This document shows positions 1 to 10,699 of a DNA stretch of 64,000 nt, in pieces. The notes beneath the pieces are model-generated. The model was given only the letters and a program-made list of their open reading frames with translations. It was not told the origin of the DNA and ran no database searches. The DNA lies in assembly GCA_002812745.2 (NCBI GenBank), contig NCSJ02000045.1:124001-188000 (forward strand). Direction: 5' to 3'. Position numbers and translations under genes: made by a program. The first letter of the stretch is position 1. Every line of letters begins with the position of its first letter. Source of the stretch: Scytalidium lignicola. Taxonomy: Eukaryota > Ascomycota > Leotiomycetes.

Positions 1-1050
1 TCGAAGTAGTACATTTGTATAAAGAGAATAAAGTTTTAACATTAAAAGATTATATAATATTTAACTATATTTTAACATACAAATCACTCAAATAAGACAA
101 ATCAAAGGCTTTACAAATCAAATCAAGTTGTATATTACGTAAACAAGCCAAACCGAAGGTGTTAGTTTGTTTGATTTGACTTGTTGGAAGCGTTGGTGGG
201 ATATTCCCACGTTATAAAACGAAATCTCTTTGCTCTTAATGTTACCGAGCCAGGCTCCTCACTAAGTCAGACCTGGATAGCGTAATAAGCAGTGTAACCA
301 AGGTGGCTTCGCTCAGCCAAAGATTGTTCAATGTCCTTATGAATAGTCAACGTAGACCCCAGCTTGCATTTGTGGCTTTGCTCGGACCCGTCGAACTCGA
401 ACAAAATAAAATGATATCCCGGACGCTGCCTCTACTGTACTCGTGTAATATTAGCCCACATCATGCCCTATCCTTCATAGGTCGAGAGCATAGCCTCACA
501 ATCTAGTTACATGTTCTGCTCCGATATACCCTTCCAAATCGCGATAGAAACGGAAGATTCCGCGATATTGAACACATGCAAAGGATAGGTTATGTATTAA
601 AGTGTCGCAATAGCACCATCTCCGTATTTCACCCCGGCAGGTTCCACAGGAGCTGAATCTGACGATTGAAATAATATTGTGCGGAGAAACTGTCTACGCT
701 TTCACATGCAGGTTGCATGGAATGAGAGCTGCGCTTGGCACAATGACTGATCTTTCAGTATAAGTGGCTCTTGCTCTCTCCCATATCGACTCCATAATTT
801 TCGTATCTACCAAGCTAGATAAATTGTAGAAGGCTAGCAAATATTATTCTGACAAAAGATTCAACATGACTTGGGATACTAAAATAGTTAACCGCTCTGG
901 CACTGACGCCTTTGTATGAAACCCAATGCGAGGCTTGCTCACATCATCTTCCTTCCATTCTCCAAATTCTTATCTACTAATTCATGCAGATTTAATGTCA
1001 GAATGTCAATAAGATTTATGTTGTTCATTATATTAATGACGGTTAACCCT
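1..1050. other. No gene recognised
   Basis: Moderately AT-rich DNA with only short open frames lacking recognisable domains. No tRNA, repeat array or convincing splice structure was seen. Confidence 0.5.
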
Positions 1051-1069
1051 CAATTGTCCTAGATAAATG

Positions 1070-1650
1070 TTATGGAAGAAACCAACAATATAACAAATCA
1101 ACCAGCATCAGTTCAACGCCTCCATTATAAAGCACACTAAATTTAAACTGAATCTGACCATGTACAAGACTTGACACACTTATCTCCTTTAATCTCATCT
1201 GCTCCAATAACAAACCACCAACTATTCTCATCCTTTGACTAAACTTAATACACTCAATCCATTCACCTTCCTCTCCCTCTTCTTGAATCAATTTTACAAC
1301 CTCTTTATTCTACCCTCCTTACTTTTATCATCTCTTCTTCTATCTAGCCTTAACATGCCCTTACTGTCTTTTAAGAACTATGTCTTATACAGCTTGTACT
1401 GCTCATAAGTGAAAGTCGGCAATACCTCAAGTCTAGTAACGGTCTTGAACGGTGCATCGAAAAATACAAACTCGAGGATATCAGAAAAAGTACACTGTAG
1501 ACCATTGCATTGGAACCGGAAGATGGAGGTGGTACATCCTCTGTCATGGAAATAGGCAATGTGGGCTCGTGAGGCTATGGCTGTTTCGATGGAGGCGGTG
1601 ACGAAGTTGGAGGGAAAGAATGTCGTAAGAGAGAGAGAGCAATGAGATCA
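1070..1650 (-). pseudogene. Decayed coding relic, unknown family
   Basis: One minus-strand frame stays protein-like across this stretch but is broken by in-frame TAG and TAA codons near 1320-1390. Upstream of the stop it reads as a globular segment containing LEVLPTFTYEQYKLYKT. Downstream it continues as IQEEGEEGEWIECIKFSQRM and then a stretch rich in LLLEQMRL-like residues. The TAG could come from CAG by a C-to-T change. I do not recognise the family and could not define a start codon or exon structure. It is most likely the remains of a host gene, but a chance long frame cannot be excluded. Confidence 0.35.
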
Positions 1651-1659
1651 ACTGGGAAA

Positions 1660-2883
1660 TCAATCTATTGTCATAGAAACATAAAAACATAGAAACACGA
1701 TTGTGCAATTGTTTGAGATAAGGAAGAATGAAGGGAAGGATTTGTTCTGTGAGATTCCCCCCTGTATGTAAGATTGTGCAAGGATAGCATGTGAGATTGA
1801 AGGTCTTGGGGACTGAAGCATAAAAGGCCGACGGTTACATCTCAAATCATGCTTTTCCACCCCAAGAGATTAACGGCAATATATATATATATATTTACAG
1901 TATTATGATTTAATTTTCTGCCCTTATTGCTGTTTCTTCTCTGCTTCTTCTGTGACATTGTTCTCAGTGTTCTCAGTAGTCTTGTAAGCGTCTTGTAGGT
2001 GTTTTGTCGGCCGTGGAGTGCTCGCCATCTGCTGGTTGAGCCCGTCGCATTACTTGTATTCTATTTCAGCCCCCTTGCTGCTTTTGAAATCCGGATTGTG
2101 GACTAGCATGTTTCTTATTAGCCCGTTATAATCACGTTGTTGTACAAGTTGCAACTTATAAGTATGCACGTCAATGATGGAGGAAAAGCCTAGTATTACA
2201 TTTTGGTCCGCCGTGTTGGACAAACGTTCTACTGTATCATTGATTATTTTTCATATTGTCAGGCTGTTGTGTGATGAATTATGAATANTTTTTTTACCTT
2301 ACTGCCATGGTAATGCTTCTTTAATAATCTCCGAATATTCGATTGGCCATACTATAAGGTAAAAAAAAAAAACACATGTCGCAAGTACAAGTAAGCCTCA
2401 CGACCTCAAAATTTCGATAAGAAACATAAGTAAATACTCATTTGCAATTCGTTAATTATGAAAAGTTAGGATATTTATTATTATAAGAAGTTTTGACACC
2501 TTGGAAACATGATTCTAGCTAATCAAGGTCTTCTAATGAGATACGGATTAATTAAAAGCCCGATCCTTGCGACTTTCACTCCAACAGAATTGGAGCACGG
2601 GGATTACGATTAAAAAGTATAGTTTAATATATTTCATAAATCACTATATTTTCTGGATAATAGAAAAAAAAANGAGATATTGCCATATAGATAGATAATG
2701 GCATATTTAAGGGTCAATTTTGAATTGAATGAGCATGGAACTCGGAAGATTGTTGTTCCAGGACAATCTAAGACAAGTGATTAATTAGCGTCTGACTTTT
2801 TTCGGCTTTACCGCGACAAATGTGAAGATCATGATTCATCAACGGATTCCAATTTCCTTCTGTTCTTCAGAACGGAATCAATT
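1660..2883. other. Intergenic, no gene seen
   Basis: AT-leaning DNA with a short AT microsatellite near 1880-1893 and two ambiguous bases beside homopolymers (2287, 2673). No supported gene. It probably contains the promoter of the Zn2Cys6 relic that starts at 2884. Confidence 0.5.
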
Positions 2884-3793
2884 ATGAATGACCAAGGAGG
2901 CCGGACTTTTCGAGTGTGTTACAACTGCAAGTCCCGCAAGAGAAAGTACAGCAAGGAGCTTCCCTCATGCAGCTTATGTACAAAGTGAGTTACTGCAGAC
3001 CCGGTTTTTGTGCCCGAGACGATTGGGTATTAATTGATGACGTATTACAAAGGCTCTTGTTAAAGTGCGATTATAGCCATGGGTTGGAAGGAACTCTGGC
3101 AGCACTGGGCAATGAACCCGATTCTAGGAGTCTGCAAGGCTCAAGCTCAAGCTTGAGTGACAGCTTCATACCAGATCTTCGAGCAGCGTCATGTATGCTC
3201 GCTGCGTTCGCGGATACTACTCCCGATGCGTCATTGGCAGAGCTCAGACTAAGGATTCTAAGGCATGTCCTTGATGTCGTAGCAGAGATGGAGATACTCT
3301 AGACTCCGTAGTATCAACCTATTTCCGTACTGTTGATATCTGGCTACCTGTTGTCTCAAAAGAACAACTCCAAAATGACCTAGATGTGTTGAGTTCTGAA
3401 GCAGATATACCTATTGCAACACTATTTCTTGCGATATTTCTCATCACCCGGATACCAGATGCTGATGGTGATGGTGATATGAGGAATCAGATTTACTTTG
3501 ATGCAAAATCTCTATATTCCTTGCAAGTTGCTTCAGGAAATTGTGCATTTGAGGTTGTCCAAGCAGGGCTCTTCATTGCGTTGTATGAGCACGCACATAG
3601 TATACCGGAAGCTGCTCGATCAACCATAACGATGTGTACATGGATAGCTGCAAGAATGCGTGTGGCACAACGTAGATCAGGAGCCTCAGACATACAGAAT
3701 ACGGATATAGGACGCTTATGGTGGGGGTTTGTAATTATAAATAAGTATGATCGCATATCATTTTGATAATACGAGATATTGACCTATAGTTTA
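2884..3793 (+). pseudogene. Zn2Cys6 fungal transcription factor, broken and truncated
   Basis: Exon 1 (2884-2984) and exon 2 (from 3053), joined across a 68 bp GTGAGT...AG intron, encode a Zn2Cys6 DNA-binding motif. It starts CYNCKSRKRK, continues with CSLC, and six residues later KCDYS. The third zinc-binding cysteine is replaced by tyrosine (TAC at 2947-2949, versus TGC), a G-to-A change. Exon 2 reaches a TAG at 3300-3302, but the homologous reading continues in another frame from about 3302. There, motifs of the fungal transcription factor middle homology region are visible (TYFRTVDIWLPVVSKEQL, FEVVQAGLFIALYEHAHS, RLWWGFVIINK). A possible intron begins near 3746, and the gene is then cut by the Copia LTR at 3794. 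No C-terminal half exists here. The lost ligand, frame break and truncation make this a pseudogene. Confidence 0.8.
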
Positions 3794-4052
3794 TGTTAAC
3801 TGGAAACGCAGGAATACAGAACCACTATTGTATTGATTGCTTAAGGAGTCTACAACTACAGCAAATTCTATATATACAGAGAGTTACAGCCGTAAAACCG
3901 TTATGGTCAACAGTTACAGTCGTACAAGCACCTGTAAGGTACTTATAGTTGCCTACAATGGTAGCCTACTGTAAACCCTATCCATAAGCCCTAGCATAGG
4001 CAACCATAAGAACACTGTGAAGTAGCATCCGTAAACTCCAAATATTACAACA
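3794..4052 (-). repeat. 3' LTR of a Copia retrotransposon
   Basis: On the minus strand the segment begins TGTTGTAATATT and ends GTTAACA, giving TGTT...AACA termini. It lies just downstream of the Copia coding end at 4143, where a 3' LTR belongs. A purine-rich stretch (AAGGGTA) directly precedes it and could be the polypurine tract. It abuts the truncated Zn2Cys6 gene. The outer boundary is inferred from terminal bases because no second LTR is present for comparison. Confidence 0.6.
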
Positions 4053-4142
4053 TACCCTTATGCCACGAACATATGAAGGCCATGTAAAGTGGATCTAAGT
4101 TTCCTATAATGAAAACACCAAAATTGATAGCCCTGTAAGGAC

Positions 4143-4511
4143 CTAATTCATGGTATTCAGCTTGACGGACTGTAAATTCAACAATTTGAGGAAATCAATG
4201 TGTTTCCGAGTTGTAAGTAGCTTTGTAAGGCTGTCAACAGCTATAATTGAGGTAAGCATGTAGTTTAGCTCAATTTCACCAGATTGAACCTTCTCGTGGA
4301 TGTAATGATAATGTATATCAATGTGCTTAGCATGATTTGATTGTTCTAATGTTTTAGCGAGTATTAAAGAACTTTAATTATCACCATTTAAGGTTGTAAT
4401 AATCTTAGTGCTAGCTATAGTTATTTAGAGCTCAGTAAAGAGCTTTGATAGCCAAATGACTTCTTGAGAAGCCTCTGATAGAGCACAATATTCAGCTTTT
4501 GTAGTTGATTG
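4143..4511 (-). mobile_element. Copia retrotransposon, RNase H C-terminal remnant
   Basis: Translated on the minus strand, this stretch reads as the end of a Ty1/Copia polyprotein. It has the RNase H-associated signature QSTTKAEYCALSEASQEVIW, then KHIDIHYHYIHEKVQSGEIEL and a LTKLL-type ending before a stop at 4143. At least two in-frame stops interrupt it. The rest of the element (gag, integrase, reverse transcriptase, 5' LTR) is missing because a Gypsy LTR begins at 4510. The decay is milder than in the neighbouring Gypsy copies. Confidence 0.8.
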
Positions 4512-4842
4512 TTATGGTTCTTACCGTCACAACCTGATAAGCGCTAGGCGACAGCCTATAGAGTGCCCGTGGACAACGGAATGTTGTGTCACGTGACTCA
4601 TGTAGGTAGTATAAGGCGTATAAGGGAGTATTAGAGCTATACTAGTTATACAAGACTATACTCATTTGTCTACATAAGAACATGTTCTTTAAGCTTTAGT
4701 TAAGAACCTTGTATTTAACCTAAGTTACAACTTTACTATATATACTTGTTTATTATAACTACAAACACTTTACTTTTACATAAACCTATTAAGAGTAATC
4801 AGACTTACCCTACATAACCATGTTATAAGAAGTCTTATAACA
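4510..4842 (+). repeat. Gypsy LTR (5' LTR of internally deleted element)
   Basis: The segment starts TGTTATGG and ends TTATAACA (TGTTAT...ATAACA termini) and is followed by Gypsy gag-like sequence from 4907. It contains a TATA-like ctatatatac stretch near 4737. Its interior differs from the LTRs at 10148-10497 and 16671-17029, so it is another subfamily. It interrupts the Copia remnant. No matching 3' copy was found downstream. Confidence 0.65.
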
Positions 4843-6560
4843 TTTTGAACATTATTATATAAAAGCAAGTTATGTTAAACCTGAACAAGTATTAGACGAA
4901 GATATAATGATTAGTTTAGAAGAAAACTCTGAAGAAAGCTTTGAAGAGAGTTCAGTAAGTAAAAGCTCAAGTAAAGAAGTTAACTCAGAAGATAAAGCTA
5001 TGAACTCAGCACAAGTTAAATCACTATTTAAATTAATGATTAAAGGACTTTCAGGAGGACTTTTACCAGGATTACCAACTTCATTACCTAGACTATTAAC
5101 AATTGTTATAACAATATTAGAAGACTGTTAAAGGAAGAGGTAAGAGTAATTAAACCAAACTTCTTTTATAAAGATAAGAATAAGCTTAAAGTATACTTAG
5201 TATAAACAAGAACATATTTAATATTGAATAAGTAAGTACTTGTAAATAATATACAAAAGGTGTTATAAACAGCATTATACCTTAGAAGAATTATAGTAAA
5301 TTAATTTTAACTATTCTTAAATGATTACTTTAGTTATACAAAAGACTTAACTAACAAGGAAACTTGAAAACTCCTTAATAATTATGATGAATATGTAAAG
5401 GAACTTAATAAGTTGTTTGAAGACATTTAAGCCTTTACTAATACTCTAAGGATTGTAAAGAGAGATTATAATAGATTTTATTACAAACTTACTTGTTTGT
5501 AAATAGAATAAAATGAAGTATAATATATACTTAATAATCATTGACAAATTAACAAAAATAACAAGGTATATACCTTGTACAAAAACTATTATAGTAGTTA
5601 GACTTGTTAAACTGTTCATACAAAGGATTATTAAAGACTTCGATATGCTAAAAGGGATTATGTCAAATAAAAGTTTACAATTTATTAACAACTTCTAGGT
5701 ATCCTTGTGTTTTTATTTGAAAATCTGATATAACTTGACAATAATATTCTACCTTTAAGGTAACAGACAAACAAAGGTTTAAAATCAGACTTTAGAACAT
5801 TACTTATAAGTCTTTGTGAATTATAAGCAGAATAATTAGATAATACAATTAACATTAGCTGAATTCACATATAATAATAATGTTCATTCGTTTATAAGAG
5901 TAACCCTCTTCTAGTTCATATATAATTTTAACTTAGAGATTTGTATATATGTTGAGGACAACATCTAAGAAGGAAAGGTAATTGTTATATATAAAAGGAT
6001 AGAATCATTAAAAGAAGTAAAGGAAATAATAATAGAACACTTAGAAAAAAGCTAAAAAAAGCTTAGAAAAAANTACTATAACAAGAAATGGAAGTTTATA
6101 ACCTTTAAAATAAGAGATATAATAATATTGTCAATAAAGAACTTATAATAACAAAGACTTAGTAAGAAGTTATTAAATTGATATCTAAGGCTATTTAAGA
6201 TTACTAGAATAACAAGTAACAACTTAGCTTATAAACTAAAACTACTGCTAATATGAAGAATTTACCTAGTCTTTTATGTCTCCTTACTAGAGCCTTACTA
6301 TTATTGTACAAGCATTATACTAGAACTCTTACTAGAAGTTGTAAATGGACAAGAAGAGTAAGAGGTTAAATTGATCTTAGACTATAAAGACAAAAAGGTA
6401 GAACAACAATATCTTGTAAGATAGAAGGGGTATTCTTATACAAACAACATATAAGAATTACAAGCATATTTGAGAAATGTAAAGAAATCAATTAAAGACT
6501 ATTAAAATAATCTGAAAACAATAAAGCTTTGTTAACAATATAAAGATATAAAGAAACTTA
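4843..6560 (+). mobile_element. Gypsy/chromovirus with gag fused to integrase; RIP-degraded
   Basis: A gag-like acidic frame starts at 4907, and the gag core (NFFYKDKNKLKVYLV) follows in broken frames to about 5460. From about 5510 the reading is integrase core (VDKLTKITRYIPCTK-like, LFIQRIIKDFDMLKG), then an NKKWK...FKIRDIIILS region near 6085-6135. A chromodomain-like segment follows near 6370-6500 (QQYLVR.KGYS). Protease, reverse transcriptase and RNase H are absent, so about 3 kb was deleted between gag and integrase. Most stops are TAA/TAG, as expected from C-to-T change of CAA/CAG. The family is Ty3/Gypsy, chromovirus lineage. The copy is dead. Confidence 0.75.
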
Positions 6561-8500
6561 ATTATATAAAAAGGAGAAAACCTTAAAAGACTTAAAAGAA
6601 AACCTAAGCAATAATAATAACCTTAATAATCATCTTAAGTATAACCTTTACCTTTTCATAATATAATGCTTGATGAAAGGCTAAGATTAGTAAAGAGAAC
6701 AATAAGCTTCACAATACAAATAAGCTTAACAAGGACAAATTCATTATTATCATTGTCATTATCATTGTTATATTGAAGTTTATAATAAGGATACTTATGA
6801 AAAGGAGTCAATGTTGCTTATAGCTTACTTACATTAGTCTGATATGTACAAGATATAAGTATAACCTAAGAAGATAATATAATAATAGTATAAGAAGTAA
6901 AGATAACCTAGCAAGTATAAGACAAAGGAATTACAAGGGTAATGACATAATAACTAAAGATAAACATAAGCTTAGTATAAAAANGAAGAAGTAATAAGGG
7001 TTAGTATAATATAACAACCTTGTATAAGATAAGCTTGTTGTACAGGAGAAGTATTTACTAAAGTAATAATTATTATAACCTGATTGGAAAACTTGCCTTT
7101 GTTACTTAAGGCAATTATACTTTCTTTGTATAAATCTTCTATATAATGAATAGAGAATCCTCCTTCAATACCTCTGGAAATATCCTAATAGTCATCATCA
7201 TTACTATTAGAATCAGGAGGAGTTAGTATGTTAGCATTATTGTTATCGTCATTGAAATTCTCATCCTCTTCATCATTAGTATACTCTTTTATAATGTCTT
7301 CATCTTCATAACAAGTATGTATAATAAAGAAGCTAGCTTAAGAAATAATTAAGAAAAGGAAACTAAAGGTAATAAGAGGAAACTTGCCTAATATTATAAC
7401 ATATTAAGAATACTTACCAACATCTTGTTAAAAGATTTTGTAGTCTTATAACACTTAGCATAATAAGGAGTTGAAGGTACAAAGCCTTTTTTNAACCTAA
7501 CAATTATAAAGCTTTATATACTTTATAAACTCTTTTTGGCATAGTTTAAAATGTATAATAAGTTAACATCATTTTATACTTAATATTATAATAATAATAT
7601 AATTTAAAAGATTAAATAAGAAGTTAAGATGTATAATAAACAAAAGAGGAATAAGAAGGCAATGTTTATACATCCTATTATATCAAGTATATACTATGTT
7701 ACTTATATATGTTATACATTATAATCCTAATGTGTTCAACTATCTTTTTGTACAATAAAGACAACAAAAGCAAACAAGTTCTAAGTTTATACTAAGTGTA
7801 TAAGAAGGCAAGATATCAAGGTTAAGTAGCATTATCAACAGAAAGCAAATTAGTATATGTACAATACAAAAAAGAAATATATACAAAGATTTATATTAAA
7901 ATGATAATATTGTAAAGTAATATAATTGTTAAAAACAAGGACAATAAGAAAAAAAAAGAGAAGAAGTTGAAGAGGTAAGAAGAATATTTATATATATATA
8001 TATGTTAATAAGATTACCAAATCATAACAAACAACTATAATATCAAAGTCTTCATTAATTGTGTTATTAAAAGAACCTTACTAGATTATTGATGTTTAAC
8101 ATCATGATAAAGCAAGTAAACTTCAAAATTTCCTAATTTAACAACTTCTATAATCTTATTAAGCAACATATTAAGAGAGTAGTACAAGACCTTATTATAA
8201 GAACAAAGATAGTTCAAAGGATATATTCTTAGTATAACAAAGTAAAAGTTATACCCCTTCAACAAAAANGATCAATGATTCTTTACTAGTAAAGCCTTAC
8301 ATAAAAGACTACTAACTCTTGAGAGCAAGAGTTTAGAAGAAAAANGGTAATGTTAAGAACTTGAAAGCAAATCCTTAGAACTGTACTATAATAGCAGAGA
8401 AGACTTACTTAGTCATCTTTAAGATAACAAAGTCATATACTTACTTATATATTAATACTACTAAGAGGAAAAGAGCTCTTCAAGAATTAATCTGTACAAT
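6561..8500. other. RIPped AT-rich block, unassigned
   Basis: Very AT-rich sequence between two Gypsy copies. A minus-strand frame near 7320-6980 is rich in Asp, Asn and Glu and contains an ILTPPDSNS stretch, suggesting a decayed coding region. I could not assign it to a family. No LTR matching the element that starts at 4510 was found here. Confidence 0.4.
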
Positions 8501-10147
8501 ACACATACCTTATCCTCTTACACCCTAATGTTAATTCACTGTCTAAGACTAACCATCCATAATCCCTAACACTTAGTCTATATATACTAATTATTAAGTA
8601 ATATCTCAGGATTAATAGCTCTTTAGAAATAAGATATTGTTTTGTTAGTACAACCTTGAAGTTTATTAGTATAATTATCTAGATTCTACTAACTCTTAGA
8701 ATTGATCTTCATTTATCCAAGTTCTTAGCTTCCCCTTCTTCTTAAGGGTGTTTTATCTGTTAAGTCCTTCTTATTGTCATAAACATTGCCTTATTGACTT
8801 TCTTACTAAGTAATTCCTTTAAGTTTAAACTTTCTTCGTTAAACAATTCTAACAAGATCTCTTTAAGTCTTTGAATTTTTATAACTTCAACTTTAACTAA
8901 TATACTCAACTTGTTATCCTTCTTATAAATATTTATTATATATCCAAGAAGTTTACACTTAAAATATAACTTGTTTTTTNCTTCTCTTGTTAAGTTCTTT
9001 AAAGGAGATTCTAAAGGAATTTCCTTTTTTACTTCTTCTTTTAAAGTACTTCTTTCTTTTCCTTTTAAAGGTTTTTCCTTTTTTCATAGTATTTAACTTT
9101 ATAAAATCTTCTTAATCCTTCTTATTATTAGTCTTTCTTCTGTTGAAATAAGATTCTCCNTTTTTTGTCCAAGATCATCTTATATTGTTCATTCTTAATC
9201 TTGATAAACAAGTTAACAAGAATGTCAAAGGTAATAATTATAAGTTATTAGTATAATTCTTCCTTGATGAAGTCCTTGAGTCCAATTTTATATTGATGTA
9301 TATATATTTCCTCTCCTTAGTTAACTAATATTATATATTAACAATAAAGCATTATATATTCATTAAGGCTCTTGGTTTGTCTAAGATGAGCTAGTCATCT
9401 TTTAACATTCTTCTTTTTATTAACATCATTATACAAACATTTAAGTTCTCTTATGTAATTAACTTAATTTATAATAATGTTAATTACCCTTTAATTTGTT
9501 ATTTCTCCGTTTATCACAAATCATTCATCTTTAAAAGGTTGAAATTAAGTCTTAACTACTCTTCTCAAATATATTAATACTTATAAAACCTTATGTATAT
9601 CTCTAAGCAATAAATAATCATTCAACATTAAATAAGTTCTTGTTTAAACTAAGTATACCTTTAATTTCTTTTTATTCTTATAAAACAGGTTTGGTTTAAT
9701 GATTTTAACTTTTTTAAGAGTTGTCATTAGAATTTGTTCAACATTGTCTTTTAGTTTAAAGTCTAAATTAAGGTTTAAACTTAAAGCTCTTAGTATTAAA
9801 ACTAGTTTTAGGTTAAGTTTAAGTAATAGAAGTGTTAGCTTCTTTCTTATAACTCTTGACAATTCCTTAATAATTAATCCTTTTGTTGATTTAATAAGTT
9901 GTTTTGGTAATATAATAACTTCTTTTAATATTCCTTCTTGAATATTAGTTTCCTTGATAGTTTAGTCCTTACCTTAGTCTTCTTTAGAATTATCTTTTAA
10001 ACTTTCTTCAAATACTTCCTCAGATTTCTCTTCAGATTCTTCTTCAGAGCCTTTTTCAAAATCTTCTTCAAGTTGTTATTCATTATTATTATCTATTAAT
10101 GTGTTTGTTTCTAAATCTTGATTCATTAAGATAAGTAATATTTAAAA
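8500..10147 (-). mobile_element. Truncated Gypsy element (gag region), RIP-degraded
   Basis: The minus strand carries a Gypsy gag relic directly downstream of the LTR at 10148-10497. An acidic N-terminus near 10110-9960 is followed by the gag core (KPNLFYKNKKKLKVYLV at 9650-9700) and then gag helical segments broken by stops down to about 9130. The stretch 8520-9100 matches the corresponding part of the copy at 21830-22460 (same order, many transitions). Similarity ends near 8500, so protease, reverse transcriptase and integrase are missing. Ambiguous bases here follow poly-A or poly-T runs. Confidence 0.7.
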
Positions 10148-10497
10148 TGTTACAAAATTACATTATCCAAGTTATTGGATAACCAAGGGTAAGGTAGATA
10201 TTCAAGGATAACAGAAATATATAACATAAGTAATTAAGTCAAGAGTAAAATCTAATAATGTATTTAAGTTGAACATAAAGAGTTTACTCTTGTATTCTTA
10301 TAATATGCTTATATAGATAATAAAATCTAATTAGACTTATTAAACCTTATAAGTCCTATAGATCTATAGACCCTTTAGACTCTTTAAGTCTCCTAAGTCT
10401 TAATCATGTTATATAATCATTAAGTTCTTTATATACACTTTGTTGTGTATCAAGCCTTAGGCTTATACTAATCATTTGTTAGGTAAAACCTATAACA
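10148..10497 (-). repeat. Gypsy LTR, RIP-mutated
   Basis: A 350 bp segment with TGTTA...TAACA ends. It aligns along its length with the LTR at 16671-17029, sharing the lagging motifs aagggtaaggtagat and caagcc-tcaggcttatac, but with many C-to-T and G-to-A differences. The gag relic lies on its left, so on the minus strand this is the 5' LTR. Confidence 0.8.
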
Positions 10498-10690
10498 CTC
10501 TGATATAACATTAAGAGTTATGTTATTATAATTATAACAAATTAATAAACAACATTATTAAGTATTATTAACATTTTAGTCAAGAAAGTTGAATATTATA
10601 AAAAGAAATTATTAAACATTGAATAAGGAAATGTTAACTATTATAAAGGCTTTAAAGTATTAAAGTGAGTATATAACTAAGTAAAAATTA
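10498..10690 (+). mobile_element. Gypsy RNase H fragment
   Basis: This short stretch is closely similar to 28660-28830 in the same orientation and encodes the same RNase H segment (LRKLNIIKRNYQ). It is opposite in orientation to the LTR it touches. The element at 8500-10497 therefore probably inserted into, or recombined with, an older Gypsy copy of which only this piece is visible. Confidence 0.6.
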
Positions 10691-10699
10691 TATNAACGA

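Noticed and set aside
303..506. 67-codon open frame
   Set aside because: Short, no domain and no splice context.
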